From: Gaetbulibacter_A aestuarii
Lineage (GTDB): Bacteria > Bacteroidota > Bacteroidia > Flavobacteriales > Flavobacteriaceae
DNA: 64,000 nt
NCBI RefSeq assembly: GCF_039537665.1
Contig: NZ_BAABAY010000001.1
Span: 1,054,001 to 1,118,000 of the forward strand
Direction: 5' to 3'
Shown: positions 34,905-42,036 of the stretch, piece by piece
Numbering within the stretch: the first letter of the stretch is position 1
Layout: every line of letters begins with the position of its first letter
Program-made: the position numbers and the translations under genes
The notes under the pieces: generated by a model
The model's database searches: none
Seen by the model: the letters and a program-made list of their open reading frames with translations, nothing else
Told to the model about the DNA's origin: nothing

Positions 34905-35089
34905 AGCGAGATGTTCTAAAATATGTTTTGTATCGGGAGGTAATTTAAAACGAATTTTTAAAAGAATTAGTATGAAACACTAATAACCTTGATATAGAAC
35001 AGGCTATGGCGACGGTTATCAATAGTTTTTCAATATATAGTTTCATATATTTTATACAGAAAGAGGACTTTTAAACCAAATAAGCTTAT

Positions 35090-35097
35090 TATTTTTG
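35090..35097 (+). promoter_or_regulatory. -7 box of thiL, implying a near-leaderless mRNA
   Basis: TATTTTTG is followed by CAGC and then the ATG at 35102. The 17 bases TTTGCAGCATGATAGAA are identical to those at the hflX start. Confidence 0.6.
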
Positions 35098-35101
35098 CAG
35101 C

Positions 35102-36148
35102 ATGATAGAAGATAAAAATCAACAACGCACGCCTCTAAGCGAATATGGTGAATTTGGACTTATAGATCATCTCACCAAAAATTTGAAATTAAACCAACAA
35201 ACAACCGTAAAAGGTATAGGTGATGATGCCGCTGTTTTGGATTTTAAAAACAAACAAGTTGTAGTCACAACTGATATGATGGTTGAGGGTGTTCATTTTG
35301 ATCTTAGCTACGTGCCACTGAAACATTTAGGTTATAAAGCGGTGGTAGTAAATATATCAGATGTATGTGCCATGAATGCCAAAGCCACCCAAATTACGGT
35401 GTCTATCGCTGTGTCCAACCGTTTTCCTGTGGAAGCGTTAGAAGAATTATACGCGGGAATAGAAACAGCTGCTAAGGCTTACAATGTTGATGTTGTTGGA
35501 GGAGATACAACCTCGTCTACCAAAGGATTATTGATCTCTATTACGGCTATTGGTGAAGTTGATGCTGAAAAGGTTGTGTATCGCAATCAAGCGAAACCAA
35601 AAGATCTTCTGGTTGTTTCCGGCGATCTCGGAGGCGCCTATATGGGTTTACAAGTCCTGGAGCGAGAAAAGGAAGTTTTTAAGGTGAATCCGCAGAACCA
35701 ACCGGATCTAAGTCCGTATACTTATTTGATCGAACGTCAACTTAAACCTGAAGCGCGAAAAGATATTGTTGAACTTTTAGAAAAGCTCGAAGTAAAACCC
35801 ACATCCATGATCGATATTAGTGATGGCTTATCTTCTGAGATCATACATTTGAGTTCACAGAGTAAAGTAGGTTGTGTGCTTTACGAAAATAAGATTCCTA
35901 TTGATCCGGCGCTTATTTCTACTTGTGAAGAATTTGATGTGGACAGCACCACTGTGGCTCTTAACGGCGGAGAAGATTACGAATTGCTCTTCACCATTTC
36001 TCAGGATGATTTTCCTAAAATTAAAGGAAATCCGAACCTAACTGTGATAGGTTATATGGAAGAGGAAAAAGAAGGGTTACACCTCATTACTCGGGCAGAG
36101 ACAAAAATACCTATCAAAGCACAAGGTTGGAAAAATTTTAATGGCTAA
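35102..36148 (+). CDS. thiL: Thiamine-monophosphate kinase
   Basis: A 348-residue enzyme that phosphorylates thiamine monophosphate to thiamine diphosphate. ThiL/AIR-synthase-family motifs: KGIGDDAAVLDFKN (N-terminal nucleotide-binding segment), VTTDMMVEGVHFDLSYVPLKHLGYKA split over about 58-83, VNISDVCAMNAKA, VVGGDTTSS and the C-terminal MIDISDGLSSEIIHL and NGGEDYELLFT. It stands alone on the plus strand among minus-strand genes, with its own -7 box. It ends 11 bases into a convergent overlap with the CxxC gene. Confidence 0.96.
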   Translation: MIEDKNQQRTPLSEYGEFGLIDHLTKNLKLNQQTTVKGIGDDAAVLDFKNKQVVVTTDMMVEGVHFDLSYVPLKHLGYKAVVVNISDVCAMNAKATQITVSIAVSNRFPVEALEELYAGIETAAKAYNVDVVGGDTTSSTKGLLISITAIGEVDAEKVVYRNQAKPKDLLVVSGDLGGAYMGLQVLEREKEVFKVNPQNQPDLSPYTYLIERQLKPEARKDIVELLEKLEVKPTSMIDISDGLSSEIIHLSSQSKVGCVLYENKIPIDPALISTCEEFDVDSTTVALNGGEDYELLFTISQDDFPKIKGNPNLTVIGYMEEEKEGLHLITRAETKIPIKAQGWKNFNG

Positions 36149-36392
36149 AAACCAGAAGGTTTTCCGGTGCTTTGGCTTTAACCCTAATGCGATTGGCAGC
36201 CCTATTCTGATGAATACGTTCTAAAACGTCATTGATTTCTTTGAACTTTTGACTGAGTTCTACGAGGTTGCCATTACTATTGGTAGTATATTGTTTTCTG
36301 CAGCGTTTACAAGTATATTCTTTGACGTGATAAGTAACTTCTCGAGTGACTTCCAATTGATGTCCGAACATCTTGCAATTAAGGTTTCCCAT
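36138..36392 (-). CDS. Small CxxC (zinc-ribbon-like) protein, paralogue 2
   Basis: An 84-residue protein: NCKMFGH (Cys6, His11), EYTCKRCRKQYTTNSNGNL (Cys28, Cys31), then a helical tail KFKEINDVLERIHQNR. It is closely similar to the next gene at 36475-36741 (shared TYHVKEYTC, TTNSNG, LERIH) and more distantly to 30146-30328. Tandem duplication is the obvious origin. The zinc site C-x4-H ... CxxC is inferred. It is convergent with thiL, overlapping its 3' end by 11 bases. A direct pair of CGATGAAAnnCAT-like motifs lies upstream. Function unknown. Confidence 0.8.
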   Translation of the reverse strand: MGNLNCKMFGHQLEVTREVTYHVKEYTCKRCRKQYTTNSNGNLVELSQKFKEINDVLERIHQNRAANRIRVKAKAPENLLVFSH

Positions 36393-36439
36393 GTACTTAA
36401 TATGTTTATTAATTCAACTTTTAGGAGAGGAAGTTAAAT

Positions 36440-36472
36440 GTATGAAAAACATTTAAATACGATGAAACGCAT
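36440..36472 (-). promoter_or_regulatory. Direct pair of CGATGAAAnnCAT-like motifs upstream of CxxC paralogue 2
   Basis: CGATGAAACGCAT (36460-36472) and the weaker GTATGAAAAACAT (36440-36452, 10 of 13 matches) are in the same orientation, 20 bases apart. They fill the gap between the two tandem CxxC genes. Confidence 0.45.
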
Positions 36473-36474
36473 TG

Positions 36475-36741
36475 TTAATAAATCGATGAAGCGAGTGTTT
36501 TTTCCTTTGAACGTAAAATTCGATTGTTGTGTATACGTTCCAGGATAGCGTTAATTTCTCTGAATTTTGGGGTTAATTCTATGAGATGGCCATTACTGTT
36601 TGTGGTAAGTTGTTTTTTGCAATGGCTGCAAGTATACTCTTTCACGTGGTACGTCACTTTTTTTGATACTACATAATGATGTCCAAAAACGGAGCAATAC
36701 ATTTTTGGAAATAAGCCGGGATGTTGAGTTTGTTCTCTCAT
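36475..36741 (-). CDS. Small CxxC (zinc-ribbon-like) protein, paralogue 3
   Basis: An 88-residue protein: MYCSVFGHHY (Cys16, His21), YTCSHCKKQLTTNSNGHL (Cys38, Cys41), helical tail KFREINAILERIHNNR. It is the tandem paralogue of 36138-36392. The two genes are transcribed in the same direction with an 82-base gap that carries motif copies, so each may have its own promoter. A further motif pair lies directly upstream of this gene at 36788-36821, next to TATTTTG (36780-36786), a near -7 box. Function unknown. Confidence 0.8.
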   Translation of the reverse strand: MREQTQHPGLFPKMYCSVFGHHYVVSKKVTYHVKEYTCSHCKKQLTTNSNGHLIELTPKFREINAILERIHNNRILRSKEKTLASSIY

Positions 36742-36787
36742 TTCGGTAGATTTAAGTTCCTAAATGTAGAAAAAAAATTCAAAATAC

Positions 36788-36821
36788 CGATAAAATGCAT
36801 AAATTATTCGATGAAATACAT
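36788..36821 (-). promoter_or_regulatory. Direct pair of CGATGAAAnnCAT-like motifs upstream of CxxC paralogue 3
   Basis: CGATAAAATGCAT (36788-36800) and CGATGAAATACAT (36809-36821) are direct repeats 21 bases apart. They sit immediately upstream of a -7-like TATTTTG. The distal copy overlaps the 3' end of the hydrolase gene. Confidence 0.5.
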
Positions 36822-37586
36822 AATTTGTTTTGAGAATTCGTCCTTATTCTCAATAAAACTCATATGGCCATCAGGAAAAACAACCAAAGTCATACAGGCT
36901 TCTTCCGCCTCTTTTTTTAAAGCTTTAAAATCTAAAACCGGGTCTTTTTTACTTGCGATCATCAATTTGGGTACATTCAAACCAGATAAAAAATGAGTTC
37001 GTTCCGGGCGGATCTTCATGCCCTCCAAAGCAGCAATGATCCCTTGAGTTGGCGTTTTTAAAGCTGCTTCGGTTACTTTTTTAATAGCCTCAGTAAAAAC
37101 AGTTCGGTTTTCTTCGCAAAATAAATTTGGAATACCCATCCGTATAAACCGTTTCGGATTTTCTTTTACGGCCTTCACTGCTCGATCACGGTTTCGTTTG
37201 CGCTCTTTGGAATCTTCACGCGAAGTCGAATTTATTAAACCTATTTTTTTTACAAGATCGGGTCGATTTTCGGCGAAAGCCAAAGCCACATATCCACCCA
37301 TGGAATGTCCCAGAACGATACAATCTTTAACTTTAAGGTTTTCAAGGAGTTCAATTATGGGCTCTGCCATTAGCTCCATGCTATGGATATAACCTAAACA
37401 ACCGGTTTGCCCATGACCAAGAAGATCCATGGTGATGACGCGGTTTTTCCTTGCCAATTCCTTAATAAAAGGTTGCCAGATCAATTTACTTTCCAGAAAA
37501 CCATGAAGTAATAAAATAACTTCGCCGGCACCATCGTCAGAATAAGAAACAGGGATACCTTTATATGTAAAGTTTTGGATATTCAT
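36804..37586 (-). CDS. Alpha/beta hydrolase
   Basis: A 260-residue cytoplasmic hydrolase. The oxyanion-side motif is LLLHGFLES, the nucleophile elbow is GHSMGG (Ser95), an Asp lies in KDPVLDF and the catalytic His is in FPDGHMSFIE. No signal peptide. The family includes esterases, haloperoxidases and MenH-like enzymes; nothing here fixes the substrate. It has an exact -7 box (37595-37602) only eight bases before the ATG. Confidence 0.92.
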   Translation of the reverse strand: MNIQNFTYKGIPVSYSDDGAGEVILLLHGFLESKLIWQPFIKELARKNRVITMDLLGHGQTGCLGYIHSMELMAEPIIELLENLKVKDCIVLGHSMGGYVALAFAENRPDLVKKIGLINSTSREDSKERKRNRDRAVKAVKENPKRFIRMGIPNLFCEENRTVFTEAIKKVTEAALKTPTQGIIAALEGMKIRPERTHFLSGLNVPKLMIASKKDPVLDFKALKKEAEEACMTLVVFPDGHMSFIENKDEFSKQIMYFIE

Positions 37587-37594
37587 TTGGGAAA

Positions 37595-37602
37595 CAAAGA
37601 TA
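37595..37602 (-). promoter_or_regulatory. -7 box of alpha/beta hydrolase gene
   Basis: TATCTTTG on the minus strand, exact consensus, eight bases from the ATG; a very short leader is implied. Confidence 0.55.
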
Positions 37603-37636
37603 GGATTCCAAAGAAAACACGCGTTCTAAAACGCTG

Positions 37637-38293
37637 TTAAGATTTTACTTTTTTTATGGCGCTAAAGGCTTTGTCAACGTATTCATCCTCTACTAAAATA
37701 GTAAACTCGTTTGTGGTAGAAAGAACTTCGTATAACACAATGCCTTCCCAGGCCAAACGCTTAAAAAAGTGATAATATAAACCGGCAATTTTCGAATTAT
37801 TCTGTGGAAGGTTCACGCTTATGGCAGATAAGCCTTCCTGGATAGCTAGAAATTGTTCATTTTCTAAACAGTCTTTTATAAAGTCATTTAAACTGCTTGA
37901 AATAATAATATTACTTTCATGGATCCCACGGGTGAACGTGTAGAATAATTTCGATTCCTGATTGATACGTTCTAAAATTTTAGCGTGGTTGTCAATAATG
38001 GTGTCCGAATTTCTAACTGTGAAATCGGTGAGGTTTGAACGCACAGTGATATCCCCCAAATTTTCGATAACGCGTTTCATTTTGATCGAGTTGCCAAGTG
38101 TTGGCGGTGGGTTGTAACGCCTCAATGCCATCATGACGGCTCCCGGTTTCACTTCTTTTTTCAGCATTTTACTTATGGGTTCCGTGAGCTCAATGGCTAA
38201 GGCGCTAAAATTGATAATATTTCGGGATAAGGCTTCCTCCAAATAAGGCTGCGTAATCAAAATGTCCTCTACACAGTGCGATACCGTTTTCAT
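37637..38293 (-). CDS. Conserved uncharacterised protein divergent from aspartate kinase (possible ACT-type regulator)
   Basis: A 218-residue soluble protein with no signal peptide. The N-terminal half (YLEEALSRNIINFSALA, KPGAVMMALRRYNPPP) looks like a helical, winged-helix-like module. The C-terminal half (about 120-215) has the beta-alpha-beta alternation of ACT-like domains (AIQEGLSAISVNLP, FTILVEDEYVDKAFSAIKKV). It is divergently transcribed from the aspartate kinase gene, and each has a -7 box in the 136-base gap. A role in amino-acid-responsive regulation of the aspartate pathway is a hypothesis from the ACT-like fold and position. I do not recognise a named family. Confidence 0.7.
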   Translation of the reverse strand: MKTVSHCVEDILITQPYLEEALSRNIINFSALAIELTEPISKMLKKEVKPGAVMMALRRYNPPPTLGNSIKMKRVIENLGDITVRSNLTDFTVRNSDTIIDNHAKILERINQESKLFYTFTRGIHESNIIISSSLNDFIKDCLENEQFLAIQEGLSAISVNLPQNNSKIAGLYYHFFKRLAWEGIVLYEVLSTTNEFTILVEDEYVDKAFSAIKKVKS

Positions 38294-38334
38294 GTTATAA
38301 AATTTTGAACTTGTTAAATATTTAACATTATGTG

Positions 38335-38342
38335 CAAAAATA
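38335..38342 (-). promoter_or_regulatory. -7 box of the uncharacterised ACT-like gene
   Basis: TATTTTTG on the minus strand, exact TAnnTTTG, about 40 bases before the ATG at 38293. Confidence 0.5.
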
Positions 38343-38384
38343 AACTTTTTTTTGAAAAAATAGTGTTATTGTAAAGCGAGGTTA

Positions 38385-38392
38385 TAGTTTTG
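38385..38392 (+). promoter_or_regulatory. -7 box of aspartate kinase gene
   Basis: TAGTTTTG, exact TAnnTTTG, 37 bases before the ATG at 38430. The divergent -7 boxes are about 45 bases apart, so regulation of the two genes could be coupled. Confidence 0.55.
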
Positions 38393-38429
38393 TTGCTAAA
38401 ATCATTAGAAAAACTAAATCAGATAGATA

Positions 38430-39752
38430 ATGAAGGTTTTAAAATTTGGTGGCACCTCTGTGGGTTCTGTTGAAAATATGGCGCATGTAAAGGATATCAT
38501 TAATGATGGTGCGCCTAAGGTTGTTGTGCTTTCTGCCATGTCCGGCACTACCAATACGTTGGTAGCTATTGCGCAAATGATTGCCATAGGAAAGTCGGCT
38601 CAGGCCATCGAAGAAATTAACGATCTTGAATTCAAATATTTAAAAACTGTAGATCAGCTTTTACAGAATGCTGTTTTGAATGATCATACCAAAGTTTACG
38701 TTCGGGAACGTTTTAATACTTTAAGAGCATTATGCGATGCTCATTTTTCAATTGAAATAGAGAATACCATATTGGCGCAGGGAGAGCTACTCTCAACTTT
38801 TATGTTTAATAATTATTTGAAACAAGAAGGACTTTTGTCAACCCTTCTCCCTGCCTTAAATTTTATGCGTACCGACGTCCTTCATGATCCTGATCTACCG
38901 GCTATAAAATTGGCTTTTGAAAAGGAACTTGAACAAGTTGAACCGGCAAACATTTATATAACTCAAGGCTTTATTTGTCTGGACCATCAAGGTAAAATTT
39001 CCAATTTACAACGTGGTGGAAGTGATTATACGGCTACCATACTAGGAGCGGTTATTCATGCTGAAGAAGTGCAGATCTGGACCGATATCGACGGTATGCA
39101 CAACAATGATCCGCGCTGTGTTGAAGGGACGCATCCCATAGCCAATTTGTCCTTTGATGAGGCTGCAGAGTTAGCGTATTTTGGGGCCAAAATATTACAT
39201 CCTCAAACCGTACTTCCCGTACGCGCCGATAATATTCCTTTGCGCTTAAAAAATACTATGGATCCTGAAGCTTATGGTACTTTAATTTCAGAATCTACCT
39301 CAGAAAATGGTGTGAAGGCCATTGCCGCCAAAGATGGTATTACGGCCATTAAAATCAAATCTGGACGGATGCTTCAAGCCCACGGTTTTTTGAAAAAAGT
39401 ATTCGAAATATTCGAATATTATGAAACCTCTATTGATATGATTACAACGTCTGAGGTTGCCGTATCACTCACGATTGACGACACAAAAAATCTTGATAAA
39501 ATTTTAGTTGATCTAGAAAAGATCGCTACCATTGAAGTAGATCACAATCAAAGTATTGTATGTTTGGTTGGACATGCCATCGTAAATCATTACGATACTT
39601 ATAAATTATTCCAAATTCTGCACGATGTGAAAATCCGTATGATCTCATACGGAGGAAGCAACAATAACATTTCCTTACTTATCAATACCACAGACAAAGT
39701 GGAAACTCTGCAAAAACTCAATGCTTATGTATTTGAGTTGGCAGTGGTTTAA
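38430..39752 (+). CDS. lysC: Aspartate kinase
   Basis: A 440-residue monofunctional aspartokinase catalysing the first step toward lysine, threonine and methionine. The N-terminal KFGGTSVGSVENM (5-17), GFICLDHQGKISNLQRGGSDYTA region (QRGGSDYTATILGA) and IWTDIDGMHNNDPR are diagnostic. Tandem ACT domains follow (about 300-440: ITAIKIKSGRMLQAHGFLKK, SIVCLVGHAIVNH), so feedback control is expected. There is no homoserine dehydrogenase fusion. A strong terminator follows the stop. Confidence 0.95.
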   Translation: MKVLKFGGTSVGSVENMAHVKDIINDGAPKVVVLSAMSGTTNTLVAIAQMIAIGKSAQAIEEINDLEFKYLKTVDQLLQNAVLNDHTKVYVRERFNTLRALCDAHFSIEIENTILAQGELLSTFMFNNYLKQEGLLSTLLPALNFMRTDVLHDPDLPAIKLAFEKELEQVEPANIYITQGFICLDHQGKISNLQRGGSDYTATILGAVIHAEEVQIWTDIDGMHNNDPRCVEGTHPIANLSFDEAAELAYFGAKILHPQTVLPVRADNIPLRLKNTMDPEAYGTLISESTSENGVKAIAAKDGITAIKIKSGRMLQAHGFLKKVFEIFEYYETSIDMITTSEVAVSLTIDDTKNLDKILVDLEKIATIEVDHNQSIVCLVGHAIVNHYDTYKLFQILHDVKIRMISYGGSNNNISLLINTTDKVETLQKLNAYVFELAVV

Positions 39753-39773
39753 TTTGGTTAATTAATAGCTGAG

Positions 39774-39802
39774 AAAAGGGCGCTAACAGCGCCCTTTTTT
39801 TT
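39774..39802. terminator. Bidirectional terminator between lysC and the aminopeptidase gene
   Basis: GGGCGCT (39778-39784) pairs with AGCGCCC (39788-39794), loop AAC, flanked by AAAA and a run of eight Ts. It serves the two convergent genes. Confidence 0.93.
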
Positions 39803-41093
39803 ATGAATTCATGATGCTTTCGATCTCGTCGGCTTCGATTGGGATGTTGCGCATCAGGTTAAAGGGTTCACCCGATTCCTGAACAACAAAATCGTCTTCC
39901 AAACGAATACCAAATCCTTCATCAGGAATATAAATTCCAGGCTCCACAGTAAATACCATGTTCGCCTGAATAGGTTCAGTCAAAATTCCGTAATCATGGG
40001 TATCTAAACCAATATGGTGTGACGTGCCATGCATGAAATATTTCTTATATGCCGGCCAATCCGGGTTTTCATTTTGTACATCAGCTTTATCCAAAAGTTT
40101 TAAACCGAGTAACTCTGAGGTCATCATTTTTCCCACTTCTTTGTGATATTCTCCAATAAGAGTTCCTGGAACCAAAAGTTTTGTAGCTTCATTTTTTACA
40201 CGATTAACAGCATTATAAACTTCCTTTTGACGCTTGGTGAATTTTCCTGAAACCGGAATGGTTCGTGTCATATCGCTGGAATAATTTGAGTACTCGGCTC
40301 CAACATCCAGAAGGATAAGGTCTCCTGCTTTGCACTCCTGATTATTTTCAATATAGTGTAATACATTGGCGTTATTTCCGGAGGCTACAATAGGCGTATA
40401 GGCAAAACCTCTGGAGCGGTTATTCAAAAATTCGTGCATAAACTCTGCCTCAATATTGTATTCCCAAATACCGGGTTTTACAAAATCCAAAACACGTCTG
40501 AATCCTTTCTCGGTAATATTACAAGCTTGCTGCATAATATCAATCTCCATAGGATCTTTTACGGATCGCAGGCGTTGTAAAATGGGAGCACTCTTAGCTA
40601 CCGAATGCGCCGGATATTTTGCTAGCAGCCATTTTGTAAAACGATCTTCACGGGTCTCGGTTTCTACGTTGGCACGGTAGTGTTCGTTGGTATTGATGTA
40701 AACCGTGTCGCACTGGGTCATCATTTCAAACATGATCTTTTCCAGATCCTGAAGCCAGTAAACCGTTTTTATACCGCTGGTTTCAAAGGCTTTTTCTTTG
40801 GTTAACTTTTCACCTTCCCAAACAGCAATATGGTCGTTGGTTTCTTTTAGAAAAAGTACTTCGCGATGTTTTTCATTAGGGCAATCCGGAAAGATTACCA
40901 AGACACTTTCCTCCTGATCAACACCACTTAAATAAAAGATGTCGCGGTGTTGTTGAAAAGGCATCGTGCTATCTGCACTTATCGGATAAATATCGTTCGA
41001 ATTAAATACCGCCAAACTGTTTGGTTTCATTTTAGCGGCAAAATTTTTACGATTTTTAATGAATAATTTCTTGTCTATAGGATGATATTTCAT
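39801..41093 (-). CDS. pepP: Xaa-Pro aminopeptidase (aminopeptidase P, M24B)
   Basis: A 430-residue cytoplasmic dimetal peptidase that removes N-terminal residues before proline. It has the N-terminal AMP_N domain (about 5-135, MPFQQHRDIFYLSGVDQEES) and the pita-bread catalytic domain with metal ligands in LDVGAEYSNYSSDMTRT (two Asp), HGTSHHIGLDTHDYG (His), FTVEPGIYIP (Glu) and GIRLEDDFVV (Glu). Length and motif set are normal. Confidence 0.94.
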   Translation of the reverse strand: MKYHPIDKKLFIKNRKNFAAKMKPNSLAVFNSNDIYPISADSTMPFQQHRDIFYLSGVDQEESVLVIFPDCPNEKHREVLFLKETNDHIAVWEGEKLTKEKAFETSGIKTVYWLQDLEKIMFEMMTQCDTVYINTNEHYRANVETETREDRFTKWLLAKYPAHSVAKSAPILQRLRSVKDPMEIDIMQQACNITEKGFRRVLDFVKPGIWEYNIEAEFMHEFLNNRSRGFAYTPIVASGNNANVLHYIENNQECKAGDLILLDVGAEYSNYSSDMTRTIPVSGKFTKRQKEVYNAVNRVKNEATKLLVPGTLIGEYHKEVGKMMTSELLGLKLLDKADVQNENPDWPAYKKYFMHGTSHHIGLDTHDYGILTEPIQANMVFTVEPGIYIPDEGFGIRLEDDFVVQESGEPFNLMRNIPIEADEIESIMNS

Positions 41094-41286
41094 GTCGAAA
41101 ATTTTCAGTTATTTTTTCAGTCCTTAAAAGTACAAAACTTAAGACGTTTGGCATTAGTAAAAACTCAATAATTGAATAGAAAGGATTTATAATTCTAATA
41201 CCTATTTCATTAAAAATTCAGTATTTTTACAGAAGACTTCATTTTTATATAAAATGATTCTAAATAACCAAACAAGGGTCGTGTAA

Positions 41287-41318
41287 TTTGTCAAAAATGC
41301 CATTGTAGCGTACCTTTG
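41287..41318 (+). promoter_or_regulatory. Promoter of the sdhCAB operon
   Basis: TTTG (41287-41290), a 20-base spacer and TACCTTTG (41311-41318) match the full Bacteroidota -33/-7 consensus. The ATG is 25 bases downstream. The rest of the 250-base gap before sdhC shows nothing else notable. Confidence 0.75.
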
Positions 41319-41343
41319 CTAAACTAAATTTAACTACAAAATA

Positions 41344-42021
41344 ATGAGCGGATTTTTAAAATCTTCGATAGGAAAAAAGGTAGCCATGTCGCTTTCAGCC
41401 TTTTTACTAATGTCCTTTTTAATTTTACATTTTTCCATCAATTTATTATCTGTTTTTAGTGAAGATGCCTTCAATTCAGCTTCTCATTTTATGGGGACGA
41501 ATTGGGTGATCCAATTTATTATGCAACCCATCCTGATCTTTGGTGTGGTGTTTCATTTTATTATGGGTTTTGTGTTGGAAATTCAAAACAGGAGTGCCCG
41601 GAAAATTGGTTATGTGAATTCAAATCCATCAGGGAATTCAACCTGGATGAGTCGTAATATGCTATTGAGCGGCGCCGTTATTCTGGCATTTTTAGCTTTG
41701 CATTTTGCAGATTTTTGGATTCCTGAAATGAATACCAAATACATTCAAGGGGATATGAGCGGACTCATGAATGGTGGTGATACCTTTAGATATTACACGG
41801 AAACGGTTCATAAATTTGAAAGTCCTTTGCGTGTTGGTATCTATGTTGTGGCCTTTATCCTGTTGAGTTTACATTTACTCCACGGATTCAATTCGGCTTT
41901 CCAATCGCTTGGTGCAAATAATAAATATGTAAAAGGCTTAAAAGGCTTCAGTCGTGTTTACGCGATAGGCATTCCATTAGGATTTATTTTTATTGCCTTA
42001 TTTCATCATTTTTCCCACTAA
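41344..42021 (+). CDS. sdhC: Succinate dehydrogenase cytochrome b subunit
   Basis: A 225-residue membrane anchor with five helices, of the b558 type that carries haems and replaces the SdhC/SdhD pair. Histidines in LILHFSINL, VVFHFIMGF, LALHFADFW and LSLHLLHGF are placed as haem ligands in this family. It is the first gene of a three-gene operon (15-base gap to sdhA). It delivers electrons between the flavoprotein/iron-sulfur module and menaquinone. Confidence 0.94.
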   Translation: MSGFLKSSIGKKVAMSLSAFLLMSFLILHFSINLLSVFSEDAFNSASHFMGTNWVIQFIMQPILIFGVVFHFIMGFVLEIQNRSARKIGYVNSNPSGNSTWMSRNMLLSGAVILAFLALHFADFWIPEMNTKYIQGDMSGLMNGGDTFRYYTETVHKFESPLRVGIYVVAFILLSLHLLHGFNSAFQSLGANNKYVKGLKGFSRVYAIGIPLGFIFIALFHHFSH

Positions 42022-42036
42022 AACAACGTAACTAAC

